A DNA stretch of 62,324 bases from Bacteroidales bacterium (GTDB lineage: Bacteria > Bacteroidota > Bacteroidia > Bacteroidales > JAFGHD01): positions 1-62,324 of the forward strand of contig JAFGME010000114.1 in the NCBI GenBank assembly GCA_016927695.1, given 5' to 3'. The notes beneath the pieces are model-generated. The model saw only the letters and a program-made list of their open reading frames with translations. It had not been told where the DNA came from and ran no database searches. Shown here one piece after another: positions 44,160-52,769 of the stretch. Made by a program: the position numbers and the translations under genes. Each line of letters starts with the position of its first letter. Position 1 is the first letter of the stretch.

Positions 44160-47100
44160 CTACCTGCTCTTGTCAGGATAGGGAGGAATTTCAGGCCAGC
44201 CTTCGGGCCAGTTCTTTAATTCCTCTAATATCACTTCAATGGCTTTATCCAACTGCTGGTCTTCGCCTGCGTATTCCCTGGCAGGGTCATTGTCGATCCA
44301 GATGTCGGGTTCCACGCCATGGCCTTCGATCACAAATTCTTTTCCTTCTGCATCATAGGTAGCAAACTCAGGCCTGGTCATGTTGCCGCCATCGATAAAG
44401 GGCAGGGAGCCCCTGATTCCTACAACGCCTCCCCAGGTGCGTACGCCGATCAGTTTGCCCAGGCCGTACTTCCTGAACTGGTATGGAAAAAGATCACCGT
44501 CGGAGGCCGAATAGTTGTCGATAAGCATCACTTTGGGCCCGTACTGCATTCCTGCAGGGGAAGTGCGGGGCGACCCGTTGCGGCTGATGCGCATCATGGC
44601 CAGCTCGCGCCTCAGCCGTTCAATGATCATGGGGGAAACATTGCCCCCGCCGTTGCCACGGTCATCAATGATCAGCGCCCTTTTCTTCAGTTGTGGATAA
44701 TAATACTTAACAAACTCGTTCAGGCCCTGCGCACTCATATCGGGAATGTGGATATAACCGACCTGCCCGCCGGTTTTCTCTTCCACTTTCTTCAGATTGT
44801 CCTGTACCCAGTTGTAATAATACAAATCGTTTACATCGTCCAGGGGCACGATGATTTCTTTCCTACTTCCTTCCTTCTGGGGCAGGCTGTTCACTGTAAG
44901 CTCAACCTGAACGCCGGCTTTCGCCACTAAAAGCGAATAAATGTCATTCACTCCCGAAACGTCCTGTCCGTTGATTTCAATGATGTAGTCCCCTTCATGG
45001 ATATCCACTCCGACCTCAGTAAGGGGTGAACGTGTGTTTTTTGTCCAGTTTTCCCCGCGGAGTATCTTTGTGATTTTGTAAAACCCTGAATTATCCCTTG
45101 TAAATTCAGCGCCCGGAAGGCCCGTCTTGATCCTTTCCGGCGCAGGTTTGTCTCCGCCGCTGACGTAGGCGTGACCCACATTCAGTTCGCCGATCATCTC
45201 TCCGATAATATAATTCAGGTCGTTGCGGTTGTTGACATAAGAAACAAGGGGCTGGTATTTAACCCTTATTGAATTCCAATCCACACCATGCATATTGGGA
45301 TCATAGAAAAAATCACGCATCTGCCTCCAGGATTCATGGTAAATCTGTGCCCATTCCTCCTTAAGGTTAACCCACACCTTCATATTGCCAAGGTCGGCAA
45401 ATTTTTCCGCAGAGATTTTCGATTTCGGTAAGTCGATCACCGTGTATTTACCGTTGACGTTCAGAGCCATTTTCTTTTTATCGGATGAGATAATGAAGTT
45501 GCCATATTCGCCTAATTCTTTCTCCTCTTTGCTTTTAAAATCAAAATACTTCAGGGAAGCCTTCTCATCTGAGGCCGAATTATAAGCATAATAAACATTC
45601 CCACCTGCAAGGGCAAGATTCCAGTAAGAACCCGCTTTAACGGGAAGTCCGACAATCCGGCCGATGATACCGTCAAAATCAATCTCTACCTTTTCTCTGG
45701 CGTCATCTTCCTCTTTATCTTTGGCTTCCTCTGTTATCTCCCCGGCCTTCTGACTTACTTCATCATTTTCAGGTTTAAGAGGATTATCAATGTCTTTCCT
45801 CAGGGTAAGAAAATAAATCTTGAGCATATCCCGGTAGGCATGGTTCCACTCCGTCCAACTGTAAACCGGGTTAAAATCCCTGGAAGAGGTAAAAAACAGG
45901 TATTTACCATCGTCGCTGAACACCGGGTCGCCTGCAGCATACCAGCCGTCTGTCACCGGATGTTTTTCAGCGGTTTCAAGGTTATAGATATAGATTGATG
46001 ACATCTCATCCCTGGCGGGTTTGGCGTATGCGATCCAGCGGCTGTCGCCCGACCATGAAAATTCAAAAAATTCTCCGTCAGGGGTCTGATCAACGACCAC
46101 TACCGCTTTTGAGTCTGTATTCAGATACTGAAGCCTTTGCAGGCGGTCGCTCCACAACAGTTTTTTACTGTCGGGGGACCAGACCGGGTTATATTTATAG
46201 GTATCGCTGTTGAAAGTGAGCTGAATGTCCTCTCCGCTCCCATCCTGTGCCTGAATGTATATTTCATCCTCTCCTGTTCTGTCGGAGATAAATGAGATGT
46301 ATTTTCCGTCGGGAGACCATTCCACGTTCCTGTCGTGCACTCCTGCCGACTTAGTGAGGTTCCTGGTGATGCCCGAAGAGGCGGGTACCGTAAAAACATC
46401 CCCCCTGGCGCCAAACACAAGCCTTTTCCCATCGGGGGATACGGCCCAGCTATTGATTGATTTTGAAGCATCCTTGAGTACATCACGGCCTTCATTAAAA
46501 TCGTTGGCAATCACAATTTCCATTTTTTCCGCTTTGCGTTTCTGAAGGTCGAAAATATAAATAAAGCCTCCATTTTCATATATGATGGCATTGTTTCCCA
46601 AAGAGGGGAATTTTATGTCAAATTCTGTGTAATTTGTCAGTTTCCCGGTTTCGCCGGTAAGGGTGTTGAAAACAAACAGGTTCATCACCCTGTCACGGTC
46701 TGACAGGAAAAAAATCTCATCGCCATACCACATCGGGATAATATCCTGGGCATTGTTATTGGTGACATTGGTGGTTTGGCGGGTTTCGAAATCATAAATC
46801 CATACATCGTCAGCCATGCCTCCTTTGTAATATTTCCATGTCCTGAATTCACGGAAAACCCTGTTAAAAGCAAGTTTTTTTCCATCGGGCGAATAGCTGC
46901 AAAACCCGCCTGAGGGAAGTGGCAATCCGACCGGCAGGCCGCCTTTGACATCCGCTATAAAAAGCTGACCTTTAAAGGAATTGAACGACTTCATCCTTGA
47001 CCTGAACACAATACTTTGGTTGTCTCTCCAGGTCATCACGATGTTGTTGGGGCCCATCCTGTCCGAAATATCATCCCGGCCCAGTGTTGCCGTGTAGGTA

Positions 47101-47405
47101 AGCCTTTCCGGCACACCCCCTCCGGAGGGGATCAGAAACACTTCCGTATTTCCGTCATACTGGCCTGTAAAGGCAATATGTGATCCGTCAGGGGAAAACC
47201 TGGCAAACATCTCATAGCCTTCATGATCGGTAAGTTTTCTGGCTGTGCCGCCTTCCCTGTCCACCGTGTACAAATCACCGGCATAGGTAAAAACCACCTG
47301 ATCCCCATGAATGGCCGGAAAGCGAAGGAGGCGTGCTTCCTCCTGTGCCGGTAAACGTAACCCAACAAAACACATCCATGTTAAAAGAACAATCGACTTT
47401 TTCAT
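44160..47405 (-). CDS. Tricorn-like S41 serine protease with TolB-type propellers
   Basis: A 1081-residue exported peptidase. The signal peptide ends near L-P-A-Q (about 21). Residues 25-560 hold TolB/WD40-like propeller repeats (F-S-P-D-G-S-H-I-A-F, W-S-P-D-G-K-Y-I-S-F, W-S-P-D-S-K-K-L-L-W) arranged as in archaeal tricorn protease. An acidic linker and core helices follow, then a PDZ-like domain (about 770-860; G-D-Y-I-I-E-I-N-G). The C-terminal S41 domain has D-D-R-G-N-G-G-G-N and the likely nucleophile in N-Y-S-A-S-D-G-D. It probably degrades peptides in the periplasm, with the propeller filtering substrates. No T9SS terminus is present. It ends with a basic P-P-Y-P-D-K-S-R tail. Confidence 0.92.
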   Translation of the reverse strand: MKKSIVLLTWMCFVGLRLPAQEEARLLRFPAIHGDQVVFTYAGDLYTVDREGGTARKLTDHEGYEMFARFSPDGSHIAFTGQYDGNTEVFLIPSGGGVPERLTYTATLGRDDISDRMGPNNIVMTWRDNQSIVFRSRMKSFNSFKGQLFIADVKGGLPVGLPLPSGGFCSYSPDGKKLAFNRVFREFRTWKYYKGGMADDVWIYDFETRQTTNVTNNNAQDIIPMWYGDEIFFLSDRDRVMNLFVFNTLTGETGKLTNYTEFDIKFPSLGNNAIIYENGGFIYIFDLQKRKAEKMEIVIANDFNEGRDVLKDASKSINSWAVSPDGKRLVFGARGDVFTVPASSGITRNLTKSAGVHDRNVEWSPDGKYISFISDRTGEDEIYIQAQDGSGEDIQLTFNSDTYKYNPVWSPDSKKLLWSDRLQRLQYLNTDSKAVVVVDQTPDGEFFEFSWSGDSRWIAYAKPARDEMSSIYIYNLETAEKHPVTDGWYAAGDPVFSDDGKYLFFTSSRDFNPVYSWTEWNHAYRDMLKIYFLTLRKDIDNPLKPENDEVSQKAGEITEEAKDKEEDDAREKVEIDFDGIIGRIVGLPVKAGSYWNLALAGGNVYYAYNSASDEKASLKYFDFKSKEEKELGEYGNFIISSDKKKMALNVNGKYTVIDLPKSKISAEKFADLGNMKVWVNLKEEWAQIYHESWRQMRDFFYDPNMHGVDWNSIRVKYQPLVSYVNNRNDLNYIIGEMIGELNVGHAYVSGGDKPAPERIKTGLPGAEFTRDNSGFYKITKILRGENWTKNTRSPLTEVGVDIHEGDYIIEINGQDVSGVNDIYSLLVAKAGVQVELTVNSLPQKEGSRKEIIVPLDDVNDLYYYNWVQDNLKKVEEKTGGQVGYIHIPDMSAQGLNEFVKYYYPQLKKRALIIDDRGNGGGNVSPMIIERLRRELAMMRISRNGSPRTSPAGMQYGPKVMLIDNYSASDGDLFPYQFRKYGLGKLIGVRTWGGVVGIRGSLPFIDGGNMTRPEFATYDAEGKEFVIEGHGVEPDIWIDNDPAREYAGEDQQLDKAIEVILEELKNWPEGWPEIPPYPDKSR

Positions 47406-47501
47406 TACTATTTATTTTATTTTCAAAACAACAAATATTCAGTAAAGATATATATAATCAATCGGATGAATTATTTCTAAACAAAAAAACAACATCAGGG
47501 T

Positions 47502-48161
47502 TCACCACCCAAGGAAATCTTTGAACAACCATTCCCAAAAGCCGGTTGCGTTAAGGAGCATGATAAGACCTCCTGCAATCACCGCAACATATATCAGCGA
47601 CATGAGGTTCCAGGCAATAAAGGCAGCCTTTTGACCGGGGTCCGCCTCCCGGAAAGTCATTTTCATCCCCCCGGCATTGTAAAGGCGAAGTCGGGCCCGC
47701 TTACGGAAATAGATGAAAAAGATATAGCCTATGGCCACCATCATGAAACCGCCGGAGAAGCTAAAAAATCTGAAACCTCCCCCGAAAAATGCCAGGTAAA
47801 ACATCTGTACCAGCACAATCCAGATAAAAACAAGCAAAGCCGGGATAAGCCAGTATTTCAGCAATCCCCTGAACATCCAGCGGATAGAAATGCCCTTGTA
47901 AAATCTGACTATAAACCAGATCATTGGCGCCAGGTAAAGCAATGCCCTCAGGTGAATCCTTGCAGGAAGGGAAATGGAAAACCCAACCAGAAAGCCGTAA
48001 AAAAGGAGTGTAAAAACTGCCAGTCCCAGGGCAAATCCCCTGCTCATTTTCAGGTCAGTTTCATCCTGTGGTTTTTCGAGGTTCTTTCCCGCCTTTAAAA
48101 AACCATCTGTTTGCCGGTAAATGAAATCGGAGAAATTCAAAACTTTTCCTGTCAGTCGCAA
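47502..48161 (-). CDS. Polytopic membrane protein of unknown function
   Basis: A 219-residue protein with about four to five hydrophobic helices (roughly 45-65, 72-88, 105-130, 135-152, 185-207) and basic loops (Y-F-R-K-R-A-R-L-R-L). No domain was recognised. The open frame starts at a TTG (48159-48161) inside the end of the upstream gene, a 10-base overlap. A second TTG seven codons later (48138-48140) is preceded by AGGA at good spacing and may be the true start. It is the last gene of a three-gene run of unknowns (49426 to 47502) and may be translationally coupled to the one before. Confidence 0.7.
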   Translation of the reverse strand: MRLTGKVLNFSDFIYRQTDGFLKAGKNLEKPQDETDLKMSRGFALGLAVFTLLFYGFLVGFSISLPARIHLRALLYLAPMIWFIVRFYKGISIRWMFRGLLKYWLIPALLVFIWIVLVQMFYLAFFGGGFRFFSFSGGFMMVAIGYIFFIYFRKRARLRLYNAGGMKMTFREADPGQKAAFIAWNLMSLIYVAVIAGGLIMLLNATGFWEWLFKDFLGW

Positions 48162-48769
48162 TAAGCCTTGTAAAGGCCAATATATTCCTCAATAACCTGA
48201 TTGGCTTCCGGCCGCATATCCATACTCAGCTCCGGATTTTGCCAGACAGTATCGCACAGTTGCCATATCATACACCATTTGGCGTTATCCCCGATATAGT
48301 ACTGGGCATCGACGATGGCAAGGATTATGTTCACGGTAAAACTGGCCGGGTTTTTCTCCTTTGCCCTCTCAAGCAGGGCTGATGCCGGGGAGGTATCGAA
48401 ATAGTCAGCCATCGCTTTCAGATATCCTAAACAAAATAACTCATCCCCATTCAGAATGGAGGGGTCAATGTTTTCGAAAGGGACACCGTATTTCCTTCCA
48501 AGGAACATGGAAAATGTTTCAACATTGACACCAGGGCTGCGCTCCCACGAAAGTGCATTGATCAACGCCGCTTTCTGGTCAAGGGGATTTTCTTCATCCA
48601 GAAGAAACTCAGCCATCAGGTTGTCCATTTTTCCGGTTTCGGCGGCAAGCCTGACCTGTCCGATGTCCATATATACGTTATAAAAACCGGTGGATGTAAC
48701 AGGCGAATCACAGATGGCTGAGAGCGGAACCAGCATCGCAAAGAGAGCAAAAAACTTCATTATTTTCAT
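48152..48769 (-). CDS. Exported protein of unknown function, Cys-containing helical repeat-like
   Basis: About 205 residues from the ATG at 48767-48769; in-frame ATGs at 48793, 48778 and 48760 are alternatives. The N-terminus M-K-I-M-K-F-F-A-L-F-A-M-L-V-P-L-S-A is a signal peptide. The mature part is mostly helical with a TPR-like feel (A-A-L-I-N-A-L-S-W-E, Y-L-K-A-M-A-D-Y-F, A-S-A-L-L-E-R-A-K) and several cysteines (C-L-G-Y-L-K, K-W-C-M-I-W-Q-L-C), suggesting disulphides or a helical-repeat scaffold. No known family was recognised. It overlaps the downstream membrane protein gene by 10 bases. Confidence 0.72.
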   Translation of the reverse strand: MKIMKFFALFAMLVPLSAICDSPVTSTGFYNVYMDIGQVRLAAETGKMDNLMAEFLLDEENPLDQKAALINALSWERSPGVNVETFSMFLGRKYGVPFENIDPSILNGDELFCLGYLKAMADYFDTSPASALLERAKEKNPASFTVNIILAIVDAQYYIGDNAKWCMIWQLCDTVWQNPELSMDMRPEANQVIEEYIGLYKAYCD

Positions 48770-48808
48770 AAGTAACATTTTATAAACATACATTTTATAC
48801 TTTTGAAA

Positions 48809-49426
48809 CTAAATAATAGCCAGGAGCCTGATGGTCCAACCGAGGTTCATATACAATATAAGAGGGTACTGTTCTGAATGGTGGATCTTAATTTCATACC
48901 CCTTTTCATCGTTTTTGATGGTATAAGCCCCCAGGGAACCCACATCGCCGTATTTTAAATCAACACCCACGGGATAGAAAAAAGCGGCATTTTCAAAAGC
49001 CGGTTCGAGACCCTGGTAATCCAGTATAAAATCGACTATTTCCTGGTTTCCCAGGTCGAGCGTAACTTTCCCCTCATTCCTGACCAGGCCGGCAACCTTC
49101 CCGGAGACCCAGCCGGAGGTTTTATCGGAAAGGGTATAATTTTCCCCATTTACGAAATAATTATGCAGGGCTGTGGCATCCATCAGCGCCTCTGCACCCA
49201 TCGTGAGAGTTCCCTGGCTTCCGTTGTTGGAAATGAGCCATTTTATCTTCAACTCCTCTTCTGAAATGTTCAGGATCGTTGAAATAAAGAGGTATTGCCT
49301 GCCATTGAAATCGACCTCGTAAATAAAAGTCGTCCCTTCGGAGAAAAGGCTCTCCGGTTCCTGTGCATTAAGGTTTGCCGAAAGCAAAGCACTCAGGACA
49401 ATGATCATCGTGCAAATCTTTTTCAT
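48809..49426 (-). CDS. Secreted beta-rich protein of unknown function
   Basis: A 205-residue protein with a signal peptide ending near N-L-N-A-Q (about 22). The mature part alternates short hydrophobic strands (T-F-I-Y-E-V-D-F-N-G-R-Q-Y-L-F-I-S-T, I-K-W-L-I-S-N) with no recognisable domain, and looks like a small beta-barrel or lipocalin-like fold. It has no lipobox and no sorting domain, so it is probably periplasmic. It is first of three minus-strand unknowns, 39 bases before the next frame, with its own candidate promoter at 49452-49482. Confidence 0.75.
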   Translation of the reverse strand: MKKICTMIIVLSALLSANLNAQEPESLFSEGTTFIYEVDFNGRQYLFISTILNISEEELKIKWLISNNGSQGTLTMGAEALMDATALHNYFVNGENYTLSDKTSGWVSGKVAGLVRNEGKVTLDLGNQEIVDFILDYQGLEPAFENAAFFYPVGVDLKYGDVGSLGAYTIKNDEKGYEIKIHHSEQYPLILYMNLGWTIRLLAII

Positions 49427-49735
49427 AAGGTAATGTTTAAATTTTAGGCATTAAATGTAGGCATTTTTTCCAATATCCCAAATGAATAATGATAACCTGA
49501 TCAATTTTCTGCATGTACTGCAAGGAACGATAATTACCATACTTATTAAGACAGCGGGCCATTTCTCCACGCAATCGGAACCGGAAGACCTTTGAACGGG
49601 AAGGGCTGACGGATCTGCAGAAATTATAAACTGCACGCAACCAATACAGCCCGAATTCCATCATTTAGCCAAACACAAAAATTTTCAGCCTATTGCGAAA
49701 ACCACTACTCTGGCACTAACCTTAAATTTATTAAG
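49427..49735. other. Intergenic region between divergent genes
   Basis: 309 bases. It holds the candidate minus-strand promoter at 49452-49482. The middle part (about 49500-49640) has a mixed, gene-like composition, and short minus-strand frames cross it, but none matched a family I know. It could be a decayed gene. The plus-strand promoter of the C25-like gene at 49736 was not identified with confidence. Confidence 0.45.
49452..49482 (-). promoter_or_regulatory. Candidate promoter of the secreted unknown at 48809
   Basis: On the minus strand TTTG (49479-49482), 19 bases, then TACATTTA (49452-49459; one mismatch to TAnnTTTG). The predicted leader to the ATG at 49426 is about 20 bases. Confidence 0.4.
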
Positions 49736-52687
49736 ATGAAAAAGAGTATTATTCAAATGTGCGCATTGATGATTTCATTGTGCTTTTCAGGTTTATTAAC
49801 CTCACAGAATTCGGTCCTTCAGGAGGGCGACTGGTATGGGCTGACAACAAGCAAAACCGGGATTTACAGGATCACCTATTCCGATTTGCAATCTTTTGGG
49901 ATCGACCCTGCGATGGTAAATCCCAAAACCATCAGGATCTTCGGGAACGGCAATGGCATGCTTCCCGAACCGGTATTCGAACCCAGGTACGACGAACTTC
50001 AGGAAAATGCCATCCAGGTTTTTGGCGAAGATGACTTAACCTTTGATCCCGGGGATTATATCCTTTTCTTCGGGCAAAAGTCCGTGAAGGTGATGTTTGA
50101 TGGGGAATTGCAAAGACTTGTCCACGAGACCAACCTTTATACCGATCACACCTGCTATTTCCTGAACTTCAACCAGCAGGAGGGAAAAAGGATCGCACTG
50201 CAGCAGGAACCCCCTGAGAATCAGAATATCGAGGTTAATACTTACAATGAAATTTTTTTCCATGAAATGGAAACTGTCAATCTGCTTCATTCAGGTAAAA
50301 CATGGTACGGTGAAGAAACAGCTTCGGGGTCAACTACAGGTTTTGAAGTCGGCCTGCAGGGAATTGTAAACAACGACGAAGTCTTTATTGATTTCTGCGG
50401 AGCAGGAAGATCGCTTGTATCGGCAATCATCAGTGTATATGCTAACGCTGATATATTAATGGCTTCCTCAGTAAGTGCAGTGGGCGGATCCGCTTCAACC
50501 TTATATGCAAGGAATGTCTGCGATACGGCGACAATCATTGCCCCTTCCGAAAATTTTATGTTGAATTTCGTTTTTGAATCAGCGGACGACAGCGCTTCTT
50601 TCTGGCTGGATTACTTCAGGATCAATTATCTGAAACATCTGAACTTCAACGAGGGGCAGATGATATTCAGGAATCCGGAATCGGCAGGCCAGGGCAATGT
50701 TACAAGGTACACTATCGCTGATGCCAATACCGGGCTTTCGGTCTGGGATATCACTGATCCGGCAAATATTTTTGAGTGTCAGGGAAGCGCCACCGGAGGG
50801 GAATTTGTTTTCAAGGCATACAGCGACAACCTGAGGGAATACATTGCTTTCGACGGAAGTGGATATCTTATTCCCGGCTTTTCAGGAAGTATTGATAATC
50901 AGAATCTTCATGCTGCTGATGCGCCCGACCTGCTGATAATTACAACCGGAGATTTTGTTGGCCAGGCCGGCCAGCTCGCTGCATTTCATCAAAGTCAGGA
51001 CAACATGACCACCCTGACGGTAACGACCCGGCAGATATACAACGAATTTTCCTCCGGCGTTCAGGATGTAACTGCAATAAGGGATTTTATCCGGCATCTT
51101 TACAATAAATCGGGCAATGAGAAACCCGGATATATTATCCTTTTCGGGGATGCATCCTACGATTACAAAGAGAACCCTGAAAACTATGTTCCAGTCTGGG
51201 AAAGCCCGGAATCATTGCATGGTATAAATTCAATTTGTTCGGATGATTTTTTTGGTTTTCTGGATGATGAATACACCGGTGGTACACCAGCCGGAGCATT
51301 GGATGTGAGCATAGGAAGATTACCGGCAAAAAGCTTTTCGGAAGCCCAGGCAATGGTTGATAAAATAATATTGTATAATAGTTCTGATGCATTTGGAAGT
51401 TGGCGTAATGATCTGCTGCTAATTGCAGATGATGGTGACATGAACCTTCATCTTGAGGATGGCGAGCAGATTTCTTCTTTGATCTACGGGTACAAACCCG
51501 GGATGAACCGCTCAAAAGTATGGTTCGACCTGTATACAAGGGTATCAGGTCCTGAAGGATACAGTTATCCTGAGGTTCATGATAAGATCATTCAGAATGT
51601 TAACAAGGGTTGCCTTTTCGCCTTTTATTCCGGACATGGCTCCGTTGATAACTGGGGCGCCGAGCATGTTTTTGGCACAGAAGACATCCAGGGGCTCTCC
51701 AACCCAAATTCATTGCCTGTGTTTGTGACCGGGACATCATATTTTGGGCTGTATGACGACCCGGCAGTTGTCTCGGGAAGCGAACTTCTTCTTTCGCATA
51801 ACAATGGCGGGGCTATAGCGGTGATCAGCCAGGCGAGGGCCACTTATGCCGGGGCAAACTTCAGTATCAACGAAAAGCTTATGGAAGCCTTGACATCTGG
51901 CTATACCCGTCTTGGCGATGCCCTTTTATACGCGAAACCACAACCTAATTTCAATGGTATGGTTGTAACACTATTGGGAGATCCCGCTCTGCTTTTGTCT
52001 TATCCGGATAATTCTGTATTGACGACAGAAATAAATGGTGTGCCGGCTTCTTTTTTTACTGATACTATATCTCCGGGCGAAAATATTTGCATCAAGGGAA
52101 CTATTGCAGACGGACAGGGAAACACACAATATGGTTTCAACGGGGAATTGCAGGTTACCGTGTTCGAAAGACCATTTTACAGGACAACGCTTGCCAATGA
52201 TCCCAACTCACAACCCGTTGATATTGAGATATCCGACAGTCTCCTGATGACCGTGGAAACCACAGTAAACAGCGGAGCTTTCGAATTTCAGTTCAGCCTG
52301 CCTGTAAACATTTCACCTGATTTTGGGAAAATCCGGCTGAGTTACTATGGACAGAGCGCTGATAACGATGCAACCGGCTTTTTTAATGGTATCATGGCAG
52401 ACGGAAATCCCAGCGCTGTTATTGAATTCCCTCCCCGGAAGGATGCCATCATGGTGAATCAAACAATAACTTCAGATAAGATTTTTATCCAAATCAACAG
52501 AGATATTGAGGGGCTTACACTCAACCTCATAGACTCGGGAGGGAGGCAGGTAATATCACGCGAAATTTCAGTCGCTTCGGAGGGAGCCATGCATGAACTC
52601 AGCCTGGCCGGCCTTCAGCAAGGCATGTATATTCTGAATGCATGCTTCGGGAGTGAAAGGATTTCTGTGAAGATAATGAAACAATAA
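49736..52687 (+). CDS. PorU/gingipain-like (C25) protein with Ser in place of catalytic Cys, T9SS type A terminus
   Basis: A 983-residue exported protein related to the two PorU copies but shorter. Signal peptide to about residue 24. The pre-domain is W-Y-G-L-T-T-S-K-T-G-I-Y. The peptidase region has Y-N-E-F-S-S-G-V-Q-D-V-T-A-I-R-D-F, I-L-F-G-D-A-S-Y-D and the His in Y-S-G-H-G-S. In the segment matching A-T-C-E-F of PorU it reads G-T-S-Y-F: the catalytic Cys is S668 (codon TCA at 51737-51739). The C-terminus (about 905-983) is a T9SS type A sorting domain (L-N-L-I-D-S-G-G-R-Q ... I-S-V-K-I-M-K-Q). It may be a non-catalytic binding protein or have altered catalysis. It stands alone between divergent unknowns and the M14 carboxypeptidase. 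Confidence 0.85.
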   Translation: MKKSIIQMCALMISLCFSGLLTSQNSVLQEGDWYGLTTSKTGIYRITYSDLQSFGIDPAMVNPKTIRIFGNGNGMLPEPVFEPRYDELQENAIQVFGEDDLTFDPGDYILFFGQKSVKVMFDGELQRLVHETNLYTDHTCYFLNFNQQEGKRIALQQEPPENQNIEVNTYNEIFFHEMETVNLLHSGKTWYGEETASGSTTGFEVGLQGIVNNDEVFIDFCGAGRSLVSAIISVYANADILMASSVSAVGGSASTLYARNVCDTATIIAPSENFMLNFVFESADDSASFWLDYFRINYLKHLNFNEGQMIFRNPESAGQGNVTRYTIADANTGLSVWDITDPANIFECQGSATGGEFVFKAYSDNLREYIAFDGSGYLIPGFSGSIDNQNLHAADAPDLLIITTGDFVGQAGQLAAFHQSQDNMTTLTVTTRQIYNEFSSGVQDVTAIRDFIRHLYNKSGNEKPGYIILFGDASYDYKENPENYVPVWESPESLHGINSICSDDFFGFLDDEYTGGTPAGALDVSIGRLPAKSFSEAQAMVDKIILYNSSDAFGSWRNDLLLIADDGDMNLHLEDGEQISSLIYGYKPGMNRSKVWFDLYTRVSGPEGYSYPEVHDKIIQNVNKGCLFAFYSGHGSVDNWGAEHVFGTEDIQGLSNPNSLPVFVTGTSYFGLYDDPAVVSGSELLLSHNNGGAIAVISQARATYAGANFSINEKLMEALTSGYTRLGDALLYAKPQPNFNGMVVTLLGDPALLLSYPDNSVLTTEINGVPASFFTDTISPGENICIKGTIADGQGNTQYGFNGELQVTVFERPFYRTTLANDPNSQPVDIEISDSLLMTVETTVNSGAFEFQFSLPVNISPDFGKIRLSYYGQSADNDATGFFNGIMADGNPSAVIEFPPRKDAIMVNQTITSDKIFIQINRDIEGLTLNLIDSGGRQVISREISVASEGAMHELSLAGLQQGMYILNACFGSERISVKIMKQ

Positions 52688-52700
52688 AACCGATAAAAAA

Positions 52701-52745
52701 AACCGGGAGTATCCTCATTGTATGGGGACGTTCCCGGTTTTCAAT
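52701..52745. terminator. Terminator between the C25-like gene and the M14 peptidase gene
   Basis: An 8-bp stem AACCGGGA / TCCCGGTT (52701-52708 / 52732-52739) with a T run after it and an A run before it, so it can stop transcription from both converging genes. Confidence 0.75.
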
Positions 52746-52769
52746 TTAATACATTAACCTTGACAAAAC

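Noticed and set aside
44319-44930. 203-codon open frame on the plus strand
   Set aside because: Antisense to the S41 catalytic domain, where the minus strand has all the conserved motifs.
49437-49664. Minus-strand frames in the 49.4-49.7 kb gap
   Set aside because: Basic, low-information translation, no recognised family, and it overlaps the candidate promoter of the next gene; kept only as a possible decayed gene.
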